From Brachionus manjavacas (taxonomy: Eukaryota > Rotifera > Eurotatoria > Ploima > Brachionidae), in assembly GCA_019054805.1 (NCBI GenBank), contig JAHQIY010000006.1:248001-312000 (forward strand): a stretch of DNA of 64,000 nucleotides, written 5' to 3'. Positions 32,643 to 43,767 of the stretch are shown here, piece by piece (the stretch's first letter is position 1; each line of letters opens with the position of its first letter). Made by a program: the position numbers and the translations under genes. The notes below the pieces were generated by a model. The model saw only the letters and a list, made by a program, of their open reading frames with translations, was not told the DNA's origin and did not search any database.

Positions 32643-34865
32643 GAAACACCCGTTACTACTCAATCGATTCACAATAAGCGATACAAAAAAAGATCTCTTG
32701 TCCACAATCATTCAATTATAGTAAGTGAAGGTGAAAAAGTAAATTAAAATGTTGAGTATAGTAATATAAATTCCGCAAGCAATATGCTTGCACATTTGAA
32801 AAAGGAGCACGCCTTGGAATTGGGATATCAGCATAATAATAATTAAGAATTCGGTCATGAAGATGCTGAAGATGATATAATATCTGAACCGCATAAAAAA
32901 AAATTCAAGGCATCGTCAGGTTTGCTCGATTTAAATCTTATCCAGTTTGTTGTCTCAGCAACCTTGTCATTCTCAATTGTTGAAAATTAATATTCTGCCA
33001 AGCTCGTGAATAGCCTTAATCCTTCCTTTACGCTACCATCACGTTATATTTTAACATCAAAACTTTAAAATGACCAATATGACAGAATTACTGTTTCTAT
33101 CCAAAATAAATTAATGGATGCTGAACATGTAGAAATAACACTTGATTGTTGGACTTCTTTACATTGTTATCCTTACTAAGGAATTTCGTGTCATTTTTTC
33201 TCTTCTATCTTAAAACTCTGTAACAAAACGTTAGCAATATGCCACTTACCAAGTAGTCACTCTTGTAAAAATATTTCCATAGATAGATTGAAAAAATGGC
33301 AGATTTCAAACAAATTATCTGCAATTGTGACAGATAATGCTAAAAATATGATGAATATTTCTGTTTCCGTAAATGAAGCTTTAAGACTGATCCAACATCC
33401 ATCAAAAAAATTAAAGCAATTTGGCTGTTCAACTCATTTTATAAATTTAATTATATCAAAAAAAGGTAAATTTTCTCAAACGTCAAAAGATCAATTTATT
33501 GGCTCAAATATTGAAATTGTTGAAGAATTAAATGAGGAAGATCACCATTTAGAATTAATTTTACCAAGTCAAGAAATAAAAATCCTTTAATTTTGTTTAG
33601 TCAGCTAAAATTAAGGCGACAAAAATTAGTTAACTAAATTTTGGTCGACTTATTGTTAGTTTTGTCGAATTAGTTCCAGATGTTTTTGCGATGCAGATCT
33701 CGAGATTAGTATTTTTTTAAGAAAAAAATAGTTGTTGTGGGACGAGTGAGATATCTAAGTGAGACAATATAGGGATAGCGGGAAATTATGGGGGACGCGA
33801 GATAAAATAGGAATATTGAGAGAAAAAATGAAAATTTTATAAAAAATTTATTCAACTTTTTTTTATGGAAAATTTAATAATAATGAAGAAAAAATACACA
33901 CAATCAAATTACAAAAAAAAAAACCCTAAAATTATTCAAGATGTTACAACGCGGTGGAATTCAACCTTCACGGATGAATCGTTCCTTCAATGATGGAACG
34001 ATTTTTGGAACAATTCGAGCTAATAAATGAAGCATAAATCGAAAGTCAATTTAAAAAAAAATATGAAATTTTTATATTTGATAATAATGAAATAAAAATG
34101 ATTTAAAAAGCTGTTGAAATTTTGCAACCATTTTATGATGCAACTTTGGAATTATCTGGTGTTAAATTTCCTACTATTTCAGTCGTTATACCGATTATTA
34201 CTGGCTTAAAAGTTCTTTTTGAAATTTCAAGCAGAAGATTCATTATTTGGAAGAGTTATGAAAAAATTTGTTTTATATAATACAAATCACAATATTGAAA
34301 AAAACTCTATTTTTAGAAATAAATATTATTTAACATCAACATACTTAGATAAACGAACAAAATCATTTGAAAGATGTAATTAGAGACAGAAAAATGAATA
34401 TTTTTCAAAAGCTACTATTAAAGATATAGCTGAAGATTTGCCGGAAAATTTAAAATAAAATTTGAAACCCTTTGATACCACATTTACAAACACCGTAACT
34501 GATGGTTTGAATCACGAATCCAATCAAACAAATCGCAAGAAAAAAACCGTCTTCAATTAATTGATTCCAAAAAGAATTTAATCCAAAAAAAAAATATACA
34601 ATATTGCACAATTTAGACAAAGAGTTATACAATTATAATTTGGAACCAGCAAAAAATATTGAACCTATTGAATTTTGTAAAAGCAATAATCAAAATTATC
34701 CTATTCTTTTTCAAATCTTTAAAAAAATATTTGCTATTCCCACAACACCTGTTCCTTCAGAACAACTGTTTTCGGCAGCTGAAACACTATCAGAGAACGA
34801 AGAAACAACTCAAACCTGATAATGTAGACAAAATTTTAGTTGTTTCTGAAAATCAAAATTACTAA
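32643..34865 (+). pseudogene. hAT transposase with BED finger, heavily decayed
   Basis: A degraded BED finger (SNMLAHLKKEHALELGYQ; its cysteines are lost) is followed by TLPSRYILTSK, then AEHVEITLDCWTSLHCYPY (family D-WTS). Next come LSAIVTDNAKNMMN, FGCSTHFINLI and, after a 330-base insert, IIQDVTTRWNSTFT (TRWNST box). The C-terminal dimerisation part is the cleanest: NYPILFQIFKKIFAIPTTPV, PSEQLFSAA, then LKPDNVDKILVVSENQN after a frameshift. Stops and frameshifts are frequent. Domain order and direction are unambiguous even though no long frame survives. Confidence 0.8.
33595..33925. other. Foreign-looking insert inside the hAT relic
   Basis: This stretch separates two adjacent hAT transposase motifs. 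It includes ttggtcgacttattgttagt with a partly inverted partner upstream, and a purine-rich tract (gggatagcgggaaattatgg, gggacgcgagataaaatagg) unlike the surrounding sequence. No coding match. Confidence 0.35.
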
Positions 34866-34969
34866 AATTCTTTTTAAAATTTTAATCGAGAAAAATCGTT
34901 TATAAATTTAGTTTCGTTATTTTTAGTTCTTTTTAAATCGAATTAATATAAATTAAAAAAAAAAATTTT

Positions 34970-35362
34970 TCAATCTTTTTTTATTTTCAGATATCTCAAT
35001 TCACTTGTTAATTTGTTGAATAAAGGCCTGAATTCCGCATATTTTGATTTTAATCTTTTTGCTTTCCTTCTTTGTCTAATTGTATCAATAATGTCTCTAG
35101 GTAATGTTTGCCTGAATAATTTACAAGATTTAACTGGGATAGATCCGCTTGCAGCATTATTTAATTCATTCGTAAGTTTACTAGCGATAGCCTCAATGTT
35201 ATTAAACTGGAGATCAGAGCAATCTTCATATTGGCTGTTGCAAAGGAGAATCTTAAATTTAACCCAGTCAGCTCTGTTGAAGTCATATCTAAATTTCTCA
35301 AGGCTTGCTTGGTTAATACAAATGTAATTTGAGTTTAGTTTTAATTGTACTGGGTAGTGATC
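34970..35362 (-). pseudogene. Non-LTR ORF2 fragment: endonuclease end and linker
   Basis: The minus-strand reading starts at TSDHYPVQLKLN, the last catalytic block (SDH) of an apurinic-type endonuclease. It continues through FRYDFNRADWVKFKILL, LPRDIIDTIRQRRKAKRLKS and FNKLTSELRYLK, each matching the linker of the large copies (DHFPI..., YYKKANWQLFSEIL, LPPNIVNLIKERRKVRRSFQ, FNQLTSELKASLK). It is probably the other part of the element at 31281-32208. About 140 residues that should lie between them are missing. Confidence 0.7.
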
Positions 35363-35365
35363 ACT

Positions 35366-36035
35366 TGTCTTTTTCGGTGGTTGAGTATTACGTTTGACAT
35401 TGTTTAGTAGTTTGCTAAAGAAAGCTACTGGATGAAAGGCTTCGTTGTTTTCTTGACTAAGTACTGCTCCAACACCAGTGTTACTTGCATCTGTTTCAAT
35501 TAAAAACTTCTTTTTTAGGGTCGGGTAAAACTTCTTTTTCACAAGAACTTTATCTTCGGTAGTTTCTTAATGAATTGAAGGTTTAACAGACACCATTCCA
35601 GTTCAGATTATTCTTATTTAAGAACTCTTGTTTGGCTGTCATTTTGAATAGAGGAGCAGCAATTTCGGTTAAGTTCTCGTTAAATATCCGATACTACTGA
35701 GCAAGTCCAAGGAAACTCTAAGGTTGAGTTAGTTTTTTTGTTCTTTTATATTGAAAAGAGCTTAACATTTTGACTGAACCATTAGAAATTGAGTGATCCA
35801 CAAATACTATCTCTTGCTTGACCATTTCGCATTTCTTCAATTTAACTGAGAAATGAAATTCTCTAGCTCATTAATGAAAAATTCAATGTGTTTGAAATGA
35901 TCGATCAGTGTTTCGGAATGGATAAGGATATTGTCCTAGAAAACCACTAAGAATCCAGTGATTTTGAATATTTTCAAAACGTGATTCATAGATCTTTGAA
36001 AAGTAGCTGGAGCGTTGGTTCATCTTGAGTGAATT
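35366..36035 (-). pseudogene. Ty3/mdg4-type retrotransposon pol fragment (RT and RNase H)
   Basis: On the minus strand: NAPATFQRSMNHVLKIFK, then ITGFLVVF followed by a stop and DNILIHSETLIDHFKHIEFF. The catalytic YLDD box has become F-stop-DN. Then LKKCEMVKQEIVF (thumb), a connection segment, and FLIETDASNTGVGAVLSQEN and HPVAFFSKLLNNVKRN (RNase H with the first Asp present). It breaks off at the TTEK motif, where non-LTR sequence starts. There are several stops and frame changes. LTRs were not identified. Confidence 0.75.
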
Positions 36036-36994
36036 CAATGTAAATCGACCGGATTTTTATTTTCTTTTTACAATTTTTTAATTGGATTATTGGATAAATA
36101 AAATTATAATAATTTATTGAAAATTAAATTAGATAAATGCAATTTTGGATAAATTTTATTATTAGAAAAATGAAAAACATTTTATTTGAAAGAAAATTTA
36201 TTAACAATATAAAGACAATTTAACTTATTTTACATTTTTTATACTTTCCTCTTTTTGAATAAAAAAATTTGATTTTTTTACAAAAATCTTTCATTCCAAA
36301 TTTCAGCCAATCAAAATATATGTAATTTTTAAAAATTCGGACGATTCACTCACTATTCAGACCTTTTGTTTTTCTAGGTATTCGAATAGATCCGATTTCA
36401 AGTGAATGCAGTCAATTTTCTAATTTCAGGTTTCATTAAAATTTGAAATTATTCATTCGAGCCTACAACTCTGCTCCGCATTCGATAACCAAAGTTGCAC
36501 CAGTGACAGTACAAAGCTACCATGTGTGGAGGAAAGAAATTTTTTTTTGTTTTAAAATTATACACCCGGGGTAATACAAAAAAAAATATTAATTTTCTAC
36601 TGAGCTTATAATTGATTAGTTCGGTTCTAATTTTCAAAAATTAAAAAAAAAAAAAAAAATTTTTCTTAAAAAATATAAGCATTTATTTTTATTTTTTTTT
36701 AGAAATTTAATAATTAAAAAACTGGGGCTTTACTCGAGTCAAAGGGAGGGGGGTTATAGCTATTTATAGTCTATTACCCCGGGGTAGTTTACAAGGATTT
36801 ACGGTAATCTTACTCATTATACAGTTAAACTTTAAACACTGTAAAAATTTCTAAAAAAAAGAAAAGTCATTTTTTTGTCTATTTTAAGGAATATTGTTTA
36901 TCTCCAAGTTCATCTTTAATTAAAGGGTAAAACTTGTAATTAAAAAATAAAAAATATTCTAATTAAATAAATAATTTGGAAAAAATTCAGTTTT
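36036..36994. other. Non-coding stretch with C/G-run islands
   Basis: CCGGGGTAAT near 36564 is inverted as ATTACCCCGG near 36773, about 200 bases apart, in otherwise AT-rich DNA. The minus-strand frame 36449-36637 has no features. No gene called. Confidence 0.4.
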
Positions 36995-38724
36995 TTATAT
37001 TTCTAAAGGAATGGAAGAATCATTTTGATTAATATTCTTTGTCTTCTTGTTTGCAAATATCAAAGTTTTAACACAATCTTTGAATTTCCTATTGAAGAAA
37101 TAGCTAATAAAAAATTGAATTATATAGCTAAAATTAATTGCTATAATAAAGGCCCAAAAAATATGATTAATTCCTTTGCCATAATTAACTGAAATCAACA
37201 ATCCTGAATCTATTTTATAGAGAGATATTTTTTTATAGCTTAACACAAAATTAATAGTTCGCGTAAACACAATTAGACTACTGTTTAAAATAACCAAAAC
37301 AACATTTTTAGCTGTTTCTTTATCCGGATGATTTTTTTTCCTATTGAGCACAAGTTTTTTTTTTTTGAAGCATGTCGAAATATAAAAATAATCAATCTAA
37401 TATTTATAAAAAATATTATTGCCGAAATAAAAACATAGAAAATATCCTGTGCAATATTTAGTTAGGCTATTTCGATCAGTATAGATGGACAGGAGGATTT
37501 TCTATCATTGGAGCAAGTAAAATGATAAATAGGTCTGTCGAACACAAGTCCACAATCGGACAATTTTTTTCCAAAATTGCACTCGACAACTTTTTGATCA
37601 ATAATTTCTAAACATCCAAACACAGAATTTGTTCCCATGGATAAGTCCTCCTGCATGGATTTAAAAAACTTCTCTAGTTTATAATTCAATAAAAGCCATG
37701 CCAATGTGCATGTGCAGTCCAAGTCCGGCTTGGAATAAATGACCGGAAAAACAAAATTATTGTGAGGCAAATGAGAGAACTTGCAAAAATCTTCTTCCGG
37801 ATAATCATACTCTTTTTGAAAATCATTTAAAACTAAATAAAGTTTATAAAAATAAAAGTCTGATGATTTTAGTTTTTTAATTCTGTCACAATCACCCAAA
37901 TCGTCTAGTTGTGAAGCAAAGTTTAATTTGGCCATCCATTTCAAGTCTGATTCTTGGATAAATGTTTTAAAATTGTGCAATTCCAGAACTACTTTTTGGA
38001 GACTAAATAAAGTACCAAATGTTTCCGAGTGAATAGATTTAATAGATGAATTTAAAATTCTAATTTCTTCAACGTTTTGGTGGATTAAATTATTAAAATT
38101 ATTTAGTCCAATATTTCCCCTAAAGCCATTGATAATATAATTTTTAATAAATGTACGCGATACATAGTTAAAATATTTTATGTCTGAAAAATCCAAGTAA
38201 TTTGGAAGTCGATCAATTGATTTGAATTCGATTGTGTCTAAAAAGGAATTGTATAAAAACAAAGGGCAATATTGCTGAGGAAATGTGACATTGATTAATT
38301 TTAGGAATTGAATAGTTTTCACTTGTTCCAAAGTAAATTTTTCTAGGAAATAATCCATTGAGTTTTGACAAAAATACTGGTCAGAAAGACTTTTTCCATT
38401 TAAATAAAAGTTCATGTGACTATTTTCAATTTGAGTATCTTTGAAAAAATTGAAAATTGATCGAAAATTGTTTAGATGAAAAATTTTCACATTTTTTATA
38501 AGCAAAATTTTATCCTCCAAATTTTCGTATTTAGATGAATTAAAAAAAAGCTCATTAAATGACGCGTCAATTGTTATTGTTTTATATTCAGTGATTGATT
38601 GAAGAAAAGCATTGTCCAAAATAAAATTTTTATTATAGGTACAAGTTATTGTTGTCAATGTGTCCGAGCACTTCTCTAAGCTGCTTTTGAAAATAAAAAG
38701 GAAAAATATTATAAAAATTTTCAT
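36995..38724 (-). pseudogene. Orphan receptor: LRR-type ectodomain and incomplete 7TM, TM1-TM4 missing
   Basis: ATG 38724 opens 420 codons: signal peptide (MKIFIIFFLFIFKSSLEKC), then an ectodomain with loosely spaced leucine/asparagine repeats (for example LNNFRSIFNFF, VEEIRILNSSIKSIHSETF). It ends in a cysteine cap of LRRCT type (LDCTCTLAWLLLNYKLEKFF, Cys near 337 and 339, later Cys pairs). A TAA at 37462 ends it. The same frame then continues DIFYVFISAIIFFINIRLII, a membrane helix followed by a basic loop. A 12-A run causes a frameshift into RKKNHPDKETAKNVVLVILN (TM6-like) and WAFIIAINFSYIIQFFISYF plus FNRKFKDCVKTL (TM7 and helix 8 style). Only three helices are found, so TM1-TM4 seem deleted. 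It could instead be a truncated secreted ectodomain. The ligand is unknown. Confidence 0.6.
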
Positions 38725-38791
38725 TTTTAAAATAAATGATATTTGTTTTTGCTTGTTATAGTAGTTTAAAAGATATAAAATATTCTATGAC

Positions 38792-38862
38792 GCAATATTA
38801 AGCTTGAATTTAAATTCAATAATATTGCAAAACGATCTTAAAAATAAGATATCATTATCTTA
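38792..38862. repeat. Two palindromes just upstream of the LRR-receptor gene
   Basis: At 38792-38828, GCAATATTA and TTGAATTT are mirrored by AAATTCAA and TAATATTGC with a 3-base bulge. At 38845-38862, TAAGATA and TATCTTA are mirrored around TCAT. Both lie 70-140 bases before the start codon of the minus-strand gene and may be regulatory or a relic of a small element. Confidence 0.5.
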
Positions 38863-39675
38863 AATTTAAAGAAATATAAATTTTTCAAAATTTGTCAAAT
38901 GATTAATAATTTTTATTAAAATGATCGGATCAAAAAAATAGTTCTTTTTCTCTTAAGCATTTATCCACCTAGTCAAAGAAATTTCAGAGTTTTTTTGTAT
39001 TATCTGTAAAAATTCTTTAAAAAGCCTGATTAGTCTGGCAAATCTTGAAGAAAAAATAAAGTGTCGACGGACCATTATTTTGTCTTACAGAGCAAGTTCG
39101 GAGTTCCTTTAAGTCATAGCTAACAATGTTCAAAGACTGCTTTCGAATTAATATCTTAATTAATCAACAAAATACAACAACAACAGAACAGATTATAACT
39201 CTTTTTATACATATTCATTTTATATTGCAACCAGTGACAATTTAAGTATAGAAACTATACCTAGATACTAAATTAAGAATCACTAAGGAAATTCAATAGA
39301 GTCTAAATTAAACATATTTTCACACGTTAACAAAAAGTAATAAATTTATTTGAAAATATGAACCGTACTAATGCTCCTTGAGAATAAAAATTTAAAGAAA
39401 AAACTTTTCAATACTTTTTTTAAATTAAATGTGAAGCACCGCCCATTCATATCTTTTAACATGGCGAACGGGTTTTGATCATTTATCAAATCAAATACAA
39501 CCATGTTAAATTTTTGAAAGCAATTTTTATATATATTATATTAATAGAAACTAATAAAAAGTGAATGTATATTAAAACTGTTGCCGGGTAGGTTGACTGG
39601 ATCTCTTTGACATAGTAGTGGGAGTAGTAACATAAAAGATACAGAAAATTTTCAATTCAGAACACAAAAACCACC

Positions 39676-39804
39676 ACCATTTATTATTATTTATTTGTTT
39701 TCTGTACCGAGCTAGAGCTCCTTCAGAATAAGTTAAAAATTAAAAAAATAAAATAAAAATGAAATAAAATAAAATAAAAATAAAATTAAAGTTAATAAAA
39801 TAAG

Positions 39805-39840
<36 letters not shown>

Positions 39841-42334
39841 ATTAAAAAAAAGTAAATAAGCTAAATAAATGAAAATTAAGAATATATAAAATTGGAAAAG
39901 ATTGTTACATGTGGCTCATGTTTAAATAGTTCAAGTTTCAGGAAAAAAAGAAGAAATAGTAAGGTAGCAATTACACAATGGAGTTGGGTAGTCAATATAT
40001 CTTGATTCGAAACCTTCTTTGTATTCCTTCACCAGTCTTACAACCAATGGAATAGAATGACTCAGTCCTGCCCCAACATATCTCTCACTCAATTCAAAAA
40101 GCCGATTCGAGACTGTTAGTAATTTTAGTTTATTAAAAGCCTCATGATGTACGATGTTGGAGGGAGTATCATATTTTAACTTAAGAATAGATCTGACTGC
40201 TGTATTCTGAATTGCTTGTAGTTTTTTGATATTATTTTCTGAAAATGAATTTAAGCAAGGAAAAGAATAGTCTAAAATCGATCCGACTAAAGATTTATAT
40301 AAATTTCCTAGTGTGTTTTGATTAAGACCCCATTTTTTGTTTGACAATATCTTAATAATATTTAGCCTGTTATTGCAGCGTTCTTTAATTTCGTCTACCA
40401 GTATATTAAAATTTAACTTAGAATCAAATTTAATACCAAGAAATTTGATTTCTTTTTGGCTCACTATTCTGTTTCCATAAATTTTTAAGTTAAGATTATC
40501 ACTCTCTTTTTTGTAACTGGAAAAGACTACTGAACACGACTTTTCAACTGATATCTTCATTTTCCATTTAATAAGCCATTGTTCTAGTTCGTTGAGGTAT
40601 TTATTAATCTTATTTTCTAGGTTCCCCTTTTTGTTATAAATGAAGAATGTAACTAGATCATCTGCGAAAAGCAGAGAGTATTCATTATTTGTTTTGTTTC
40701 TTTTAGGGATGTCATTAATGTATATACTAAATAAAAGAGGACTAATTACTGAGCCTTGAGGAACACCTGCAGTTATTTGATATTCTTCGCTCAAATGGTC
40801 ATTCACATTTACCTTAAATGTCCTAGAGTCTAAAAAGGATTTTATCCAGTTAGTCAAGTAATGAGGTGGATTTATTTTAATCAATTTAAAAAGTAAACCT
40901 TCATGCCAAACCCTATCAAAGGCTTTAGAAATATCAAAAAAAAGGCCGCAAACTCTTTTTTCTATTAAATGATTCCACAATTTTTTGAATTAAGAAGAAA
41001 AGATTATCTGCTGTTCGCCGGTGTTTCCTAAATCCAGATTGCTCCTGGATAAGGAGTGAATTTTGCTCTAAAAAATTGTATAATCTTGAATATACTATGC
41101 GTTCCAGTAGCTTTCCTAAACAACTCGTTTTACTAATTGGTCTATAATTTAAAGGATCGTGTAAACTAGAGGCCTTTTTTGAATCATAGTAATGTAAGAT
41201 GTTTTCCACGCTTTCGGGACTCTACCTTCTCGAAGAGTTAAATTAAAAAGTTCTATGATTTCTATTAATGAATTTCTAGATAAGTTTTTTAACATTAAAT
41301 TATGAATTTGGTCAGGTCCTGATGCCGCTTCATTTTTTAATCTCTTTAAAGCCATAATTGTTTCGTTTAAGCAAATTGGATCATTAAAATTAGATTGGTT
41401 ATAATTTCTAAAGAAATCAGAGTTAGAATTTAGTATTTCGATATCTTTCTCAGAATCAATTAAATCAGTATTAGGACTAAATATTGAAGATAAGAGTTCT
41501 CCGAAGCATTTTCCCTTTTCTTCATTAGTTTTGAATTCCCTTTCATTTAAAATCAAATTAGGAATTAAATTTGATCCTTTTTTTGTTCTAAATTTATTTA
41601 TTTTTTTCCAAAAAGGTCTACTTGTCAGTGGGTTTTTTCCCATCCTCTCAATAAAATCAAACCAATTTTGATTCCAAAATTTTTTTAAAGAGGCCTTTAA
41701 CTCAGATGTAAGTTGATTAAATTTTTGTTTTACCTTTTGACAGCGAGTTTTCTGGAAGCTTCTTCTTACTTTCCTACGTTCTTTGATCAAATTAACAATA
41801 TTCGGTGGAAGACTCTTTTTGTAGATTTTCTTAGAAAGATATGGAATGCTTTTATGTGAAGCAGAAATAATTTTTTCTGTTATTTTATCATTTAGTTGAT
41901 CTATTGTGAGGGAACTTTCAGTGACATTCACTATTTGAGAATTTAAAATCTCGCTGAATAATTGCCAGTTTGCTTTTTTATAGTAAAGCCTTTTAGCTGC
42001 TGATTTATTTTCTAATTGATAGCCCATAGAAATCGATGCTTCGATTGGGAAATGGTCACTAGTCATGTCTTGACTATTTAAGACACTAAAGTCGGTAATT
42101 TTGTCAATCAATGAAGATGAAACTAAAAAAAGGTCAAGAATTTCAAAGTAATTCTTATTAAAAATATTGAAAGTAGGATGCTTATCATTGATTACTGAAA
42201 AGTCTAGCTCGTTGATTATTCTTTCTAATATTATCCCGTTTTCATTTTCCCCTACGCAGCCTATTTGCTTTGTTCTAGCGTTTAGATCACCACCTAAAAT
42301 GTAGTTTCTACATGTTTTATTTACTGTTTTATTT
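39676..42334 (-). mobile_element. Non-LTR retrotransposon copy 1, 5'-truncated
   Basis: Begins within the endonuclease (near ILGGDLNARTKQIGC, about 42300) and runs to the 3' tail, whose complement is visible at 39676-39720 (GCTCGGTACAGA and AAACAAATAAATAA in element sense). Homology to the full-length copy stops near 42334. Its long T-rich 3' untranslated region differs from copies 2 and 4 and equals that of copy 3. Confidence 0.85.
39931..42317 (-). pseudogene. ORF2 endonuclease-end and reverse transcriptase, copy 1
   Basis: Linker and early RT (42111-41149) are open, including KRLKNEAASGPDQIHNLMLK, the only copy with a sense codon (GAA) at that site. A frame change near 41170 separates the PKAWKTSYITMIQK part from the next. 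The fingers (LNYRPISKTSCLGKLLERIV, QSGFRKHRRTADNLFF) end at a TGA at the TTT-TTT-TGA-T site near 40934. The catalytic RT lies in the other frame: DISKAFDRVWHEGLLFKL, AGVPQGSVISPLLFSIYIND, SLLFADDLVTFF and LGIKFDSKLNF. The C-terminus is FESRYIDYPTPLCNCYLT. No functional protein without frameshifts. Confidence 0.85.
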
Positions 42335-42344
42335 TTTTATTAAC

Positions 42345-42790
42345 TAACTAACTAAATTTAAAGTTTTGTGATAGTTTGAGCTGATCAGCATAACGGGATT
42401 ATGCGCACCACCTTTCACAGGATTGCTTTAAGGCTCGGCCTTTTTCAACCCATTTTTTTGGTTTCTTTGTTGTTTGTTGTCTGTTTGTCTATCTTTATTG
42501 TTTTGCTAATTTGTTGCCATTAGTGAATAGTAAACTGTTGCTGTTCTATTTGCTAATTGGACTTAATGTCCAAATGGTCAACAACGTCAATTAGTTTCTG
42601 CCAGTTGTTTTTTTTCTTGGTTTTTGATTGATTAGTTGTCTCTGTCGAGGTAATAATAATAATAATAATATAAGCTACAGCAGGATAACTGCGGAGCAAG
42701 ACTAGACATAGCCTCGCTATGGTAGCTGTCAGGTTTTACATACAGTATAATAATAAAGCTTATGTAGATAATGTTTTTCGCTAAAAAAAA
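42345..42790 (-). mobile_element. Short repeat tails following the gag-like module (unit 1)
   Basis: In minus sense this region has two blocks, each closed by a simple-repeat tail. The first is CTACCATAGCGAGGCTATGT through CTGCTGTAGCTTATATTATT and (ATT)n. The second is a GC-richer block (aggccgagccttaaagcaat, ggtggtgcgcataatcccgt) ending in TTAGTTAGTTAGTTAATAAA. Such structures suit SINE-like or 5'-truncated non-LTR insertions. Families not identified. Confidence 0.4.
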
Positions 42791-42817
42791 TTAATTAATT
42801 ATTTCTGTTTTAAATAG

Positions 42818-43410
42818 CTATCCAGGTAGGTTGGTTAATTGATGTCTTTGTTGTTGATTGAGATGTTTGTGGAAGAATGGAAGAATGAATACTTTAAGGT
42901 TTTCCATCTCTTTTTGGATCTTGTCATATTGTTCTTTCATTTGGGTAGCTTGTTTGTCAACTTTATCTAAAATATTTGTAAGAACTTGTGTTTCGTTTGG
43001 TCCTTTGACAACGTTCTCACTTGGCATGGTTACCATGGCAACTAAAAGCTTCTCTTGAATCTCTTTTACTGGCTTTTGCTTGCCTAACCCTTCAGCTTCA
43101 TATTGTTTAGCATATTTGATAGCTTTCTGTAAGCTAACAGGATTTTCGTCCTTAACTCTAAATTCAATATCAGGATGAAGTCCTTTGACGAAATATGACA
43201 TGCTCATGCGATCGATATTGATGTCATCAATACCTGGGAAAGCACCACGAACCATTTGATACACACTCCGTAAAAATCTAAATTTTCGTCTGTCCTCTTT
43301 TTAAGTTGACCAAGTTCAACCAATTGTCTTTCGGGTGTCTTTGTGTCAAGCGTTTTCTTAAGCTCATTTACAAGCTTCTCAAAAGTATTAATTCTTCTTC
43401 GGCTCGGCAA
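42818..43410 (-). pseudogene. LTR-retrotransposon gag-like protein, frameshifted (unit 1)
   Basis: Minus-strand reading: FEKLVNELKKTLDTKTPERQ and LVELGQLKKRTDENLDFYG, then after a frameshift MVRGAFPGIDDINIDRMSMS, YFVKGLHPDIEFRVKDENPV and SLQKAIKYAKQYEAEG. This is the pattern of the retrotransposon gag domain (L--l-Q---Esv-eY--r...F--GL-p-i---v-----tl--Ai--A---E). A coiled-coil-like Lys/Gln/Glu-rich C-terminus follows (LDKVDKQATQMKEQYDKIQK) and ends LPG. No zinc knuckle, protease or RT follows. How it came to lie between retroposon copies is discussed under findings. Confidence 0.6.
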
Positions 43411-43429
43411 CTACGTGTTCTTCTATGGG

Positions 43430-43570
43430 CACTAGTTCAAATAATAGAATGCCAATTAATAGTGAAGAAAAAAAAACATTAGATAATAGAAATTTATTTG
43501 ATAGAATTATAATTAATAGTTTGTCAATTAATAGAAAAAAAATAATAGAATGTTAATTTAATAGTGTGAT
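43430..43570. repeat. TTCTATTA-rich spacer (unit 1)
   Basis: AATAGAA and AATTAATAG words recur every 20-30 bases. The same type of sequence (cacactattaa, ttctatta, tttttttcta) occurs in flank 2 at 48270-48392 and 57580-57696. The two may be related ends, such as LTR pieces of the gag-carrying element, but this is not shown. Confidence 0.35.
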
Positions 43571-43581
43571 AAAAATCCGTT

Positions 43582-43767
43582 TTAAAAATTAGCTATTAAG
43601 CCGTCTAGATAATTTTTTAATTGAGTTGTCTTATAGTTTTTACACAAAAATTTAATTTTCTCTTCTTTTGCAATTGCAGCATCTCTACGAGTGTAAATAT
43701 CACCACTGTTTAATTGTTCAGGATACATGTCAGTTAGGTTTTGTTCTTGTTGGAATTGATTTACCAA
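43582..43767 (-). CDS. Short ORF of unknown function next to the gag-like module (unit 1)
   Basis: 61 codons: MVNQFQQEQNLTDMYPEQLN, SGDIYTRRDAAIAKEEKIKF, then LCKNYKTTQLKNYLDGLIAN. It is identical in unit 2 (53467-53652). I do not recognise it. It is fused at its upstream side to a scrap of non-LTR linker, so it may be the end of a longer retrotransposon protein whose start was lost. Low confidence that it is a gene in its own right. Confidence 0.3.
   Translation of the reverse strand: MVNQFQQEQNLTDMYPEQLNSGDIYTRRDAAIAKEEKIKFLCKNYKTTQLKNYLDGLIANF

Larger units (their letters stand above)
32209..34960 (+). mobile_element. hAT transposon remnant inserted in a non-LTR element
   Basis: The left boundary is inferred from the abrupt end of RT homology at about 32208, where TAGTGTTGTAAATAAATAGC begins; hAT ends often start CAGTGTTG or similar. 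The right boundary is set by the resumption of retroelement sequence near 34970. No matching right terminus or 8-bp duplication was found. Between 32230 and 32640 there is only AT-rich DNA with repeated AAATTTAAATTTGAATT words. Confidence 0.5.

Noticed and set aside
37437-37485. Possible mini-intron (GT...CTAAC...CAG) joining the LRR ectodomain to the membrane part
   Set aside because: Removing it puts the membrane helix out of frame, the donor is non-canonical, and TM1-TM4 would still be missing.
39811-39838. Long A run in the 3' region of copy 1 as a genomic poly(A) tail
   Set aside because: It lies inside the element's T-rich 3' untranslated region read on the other strand, not at its end. 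Copy 3 has the same run with a different length.
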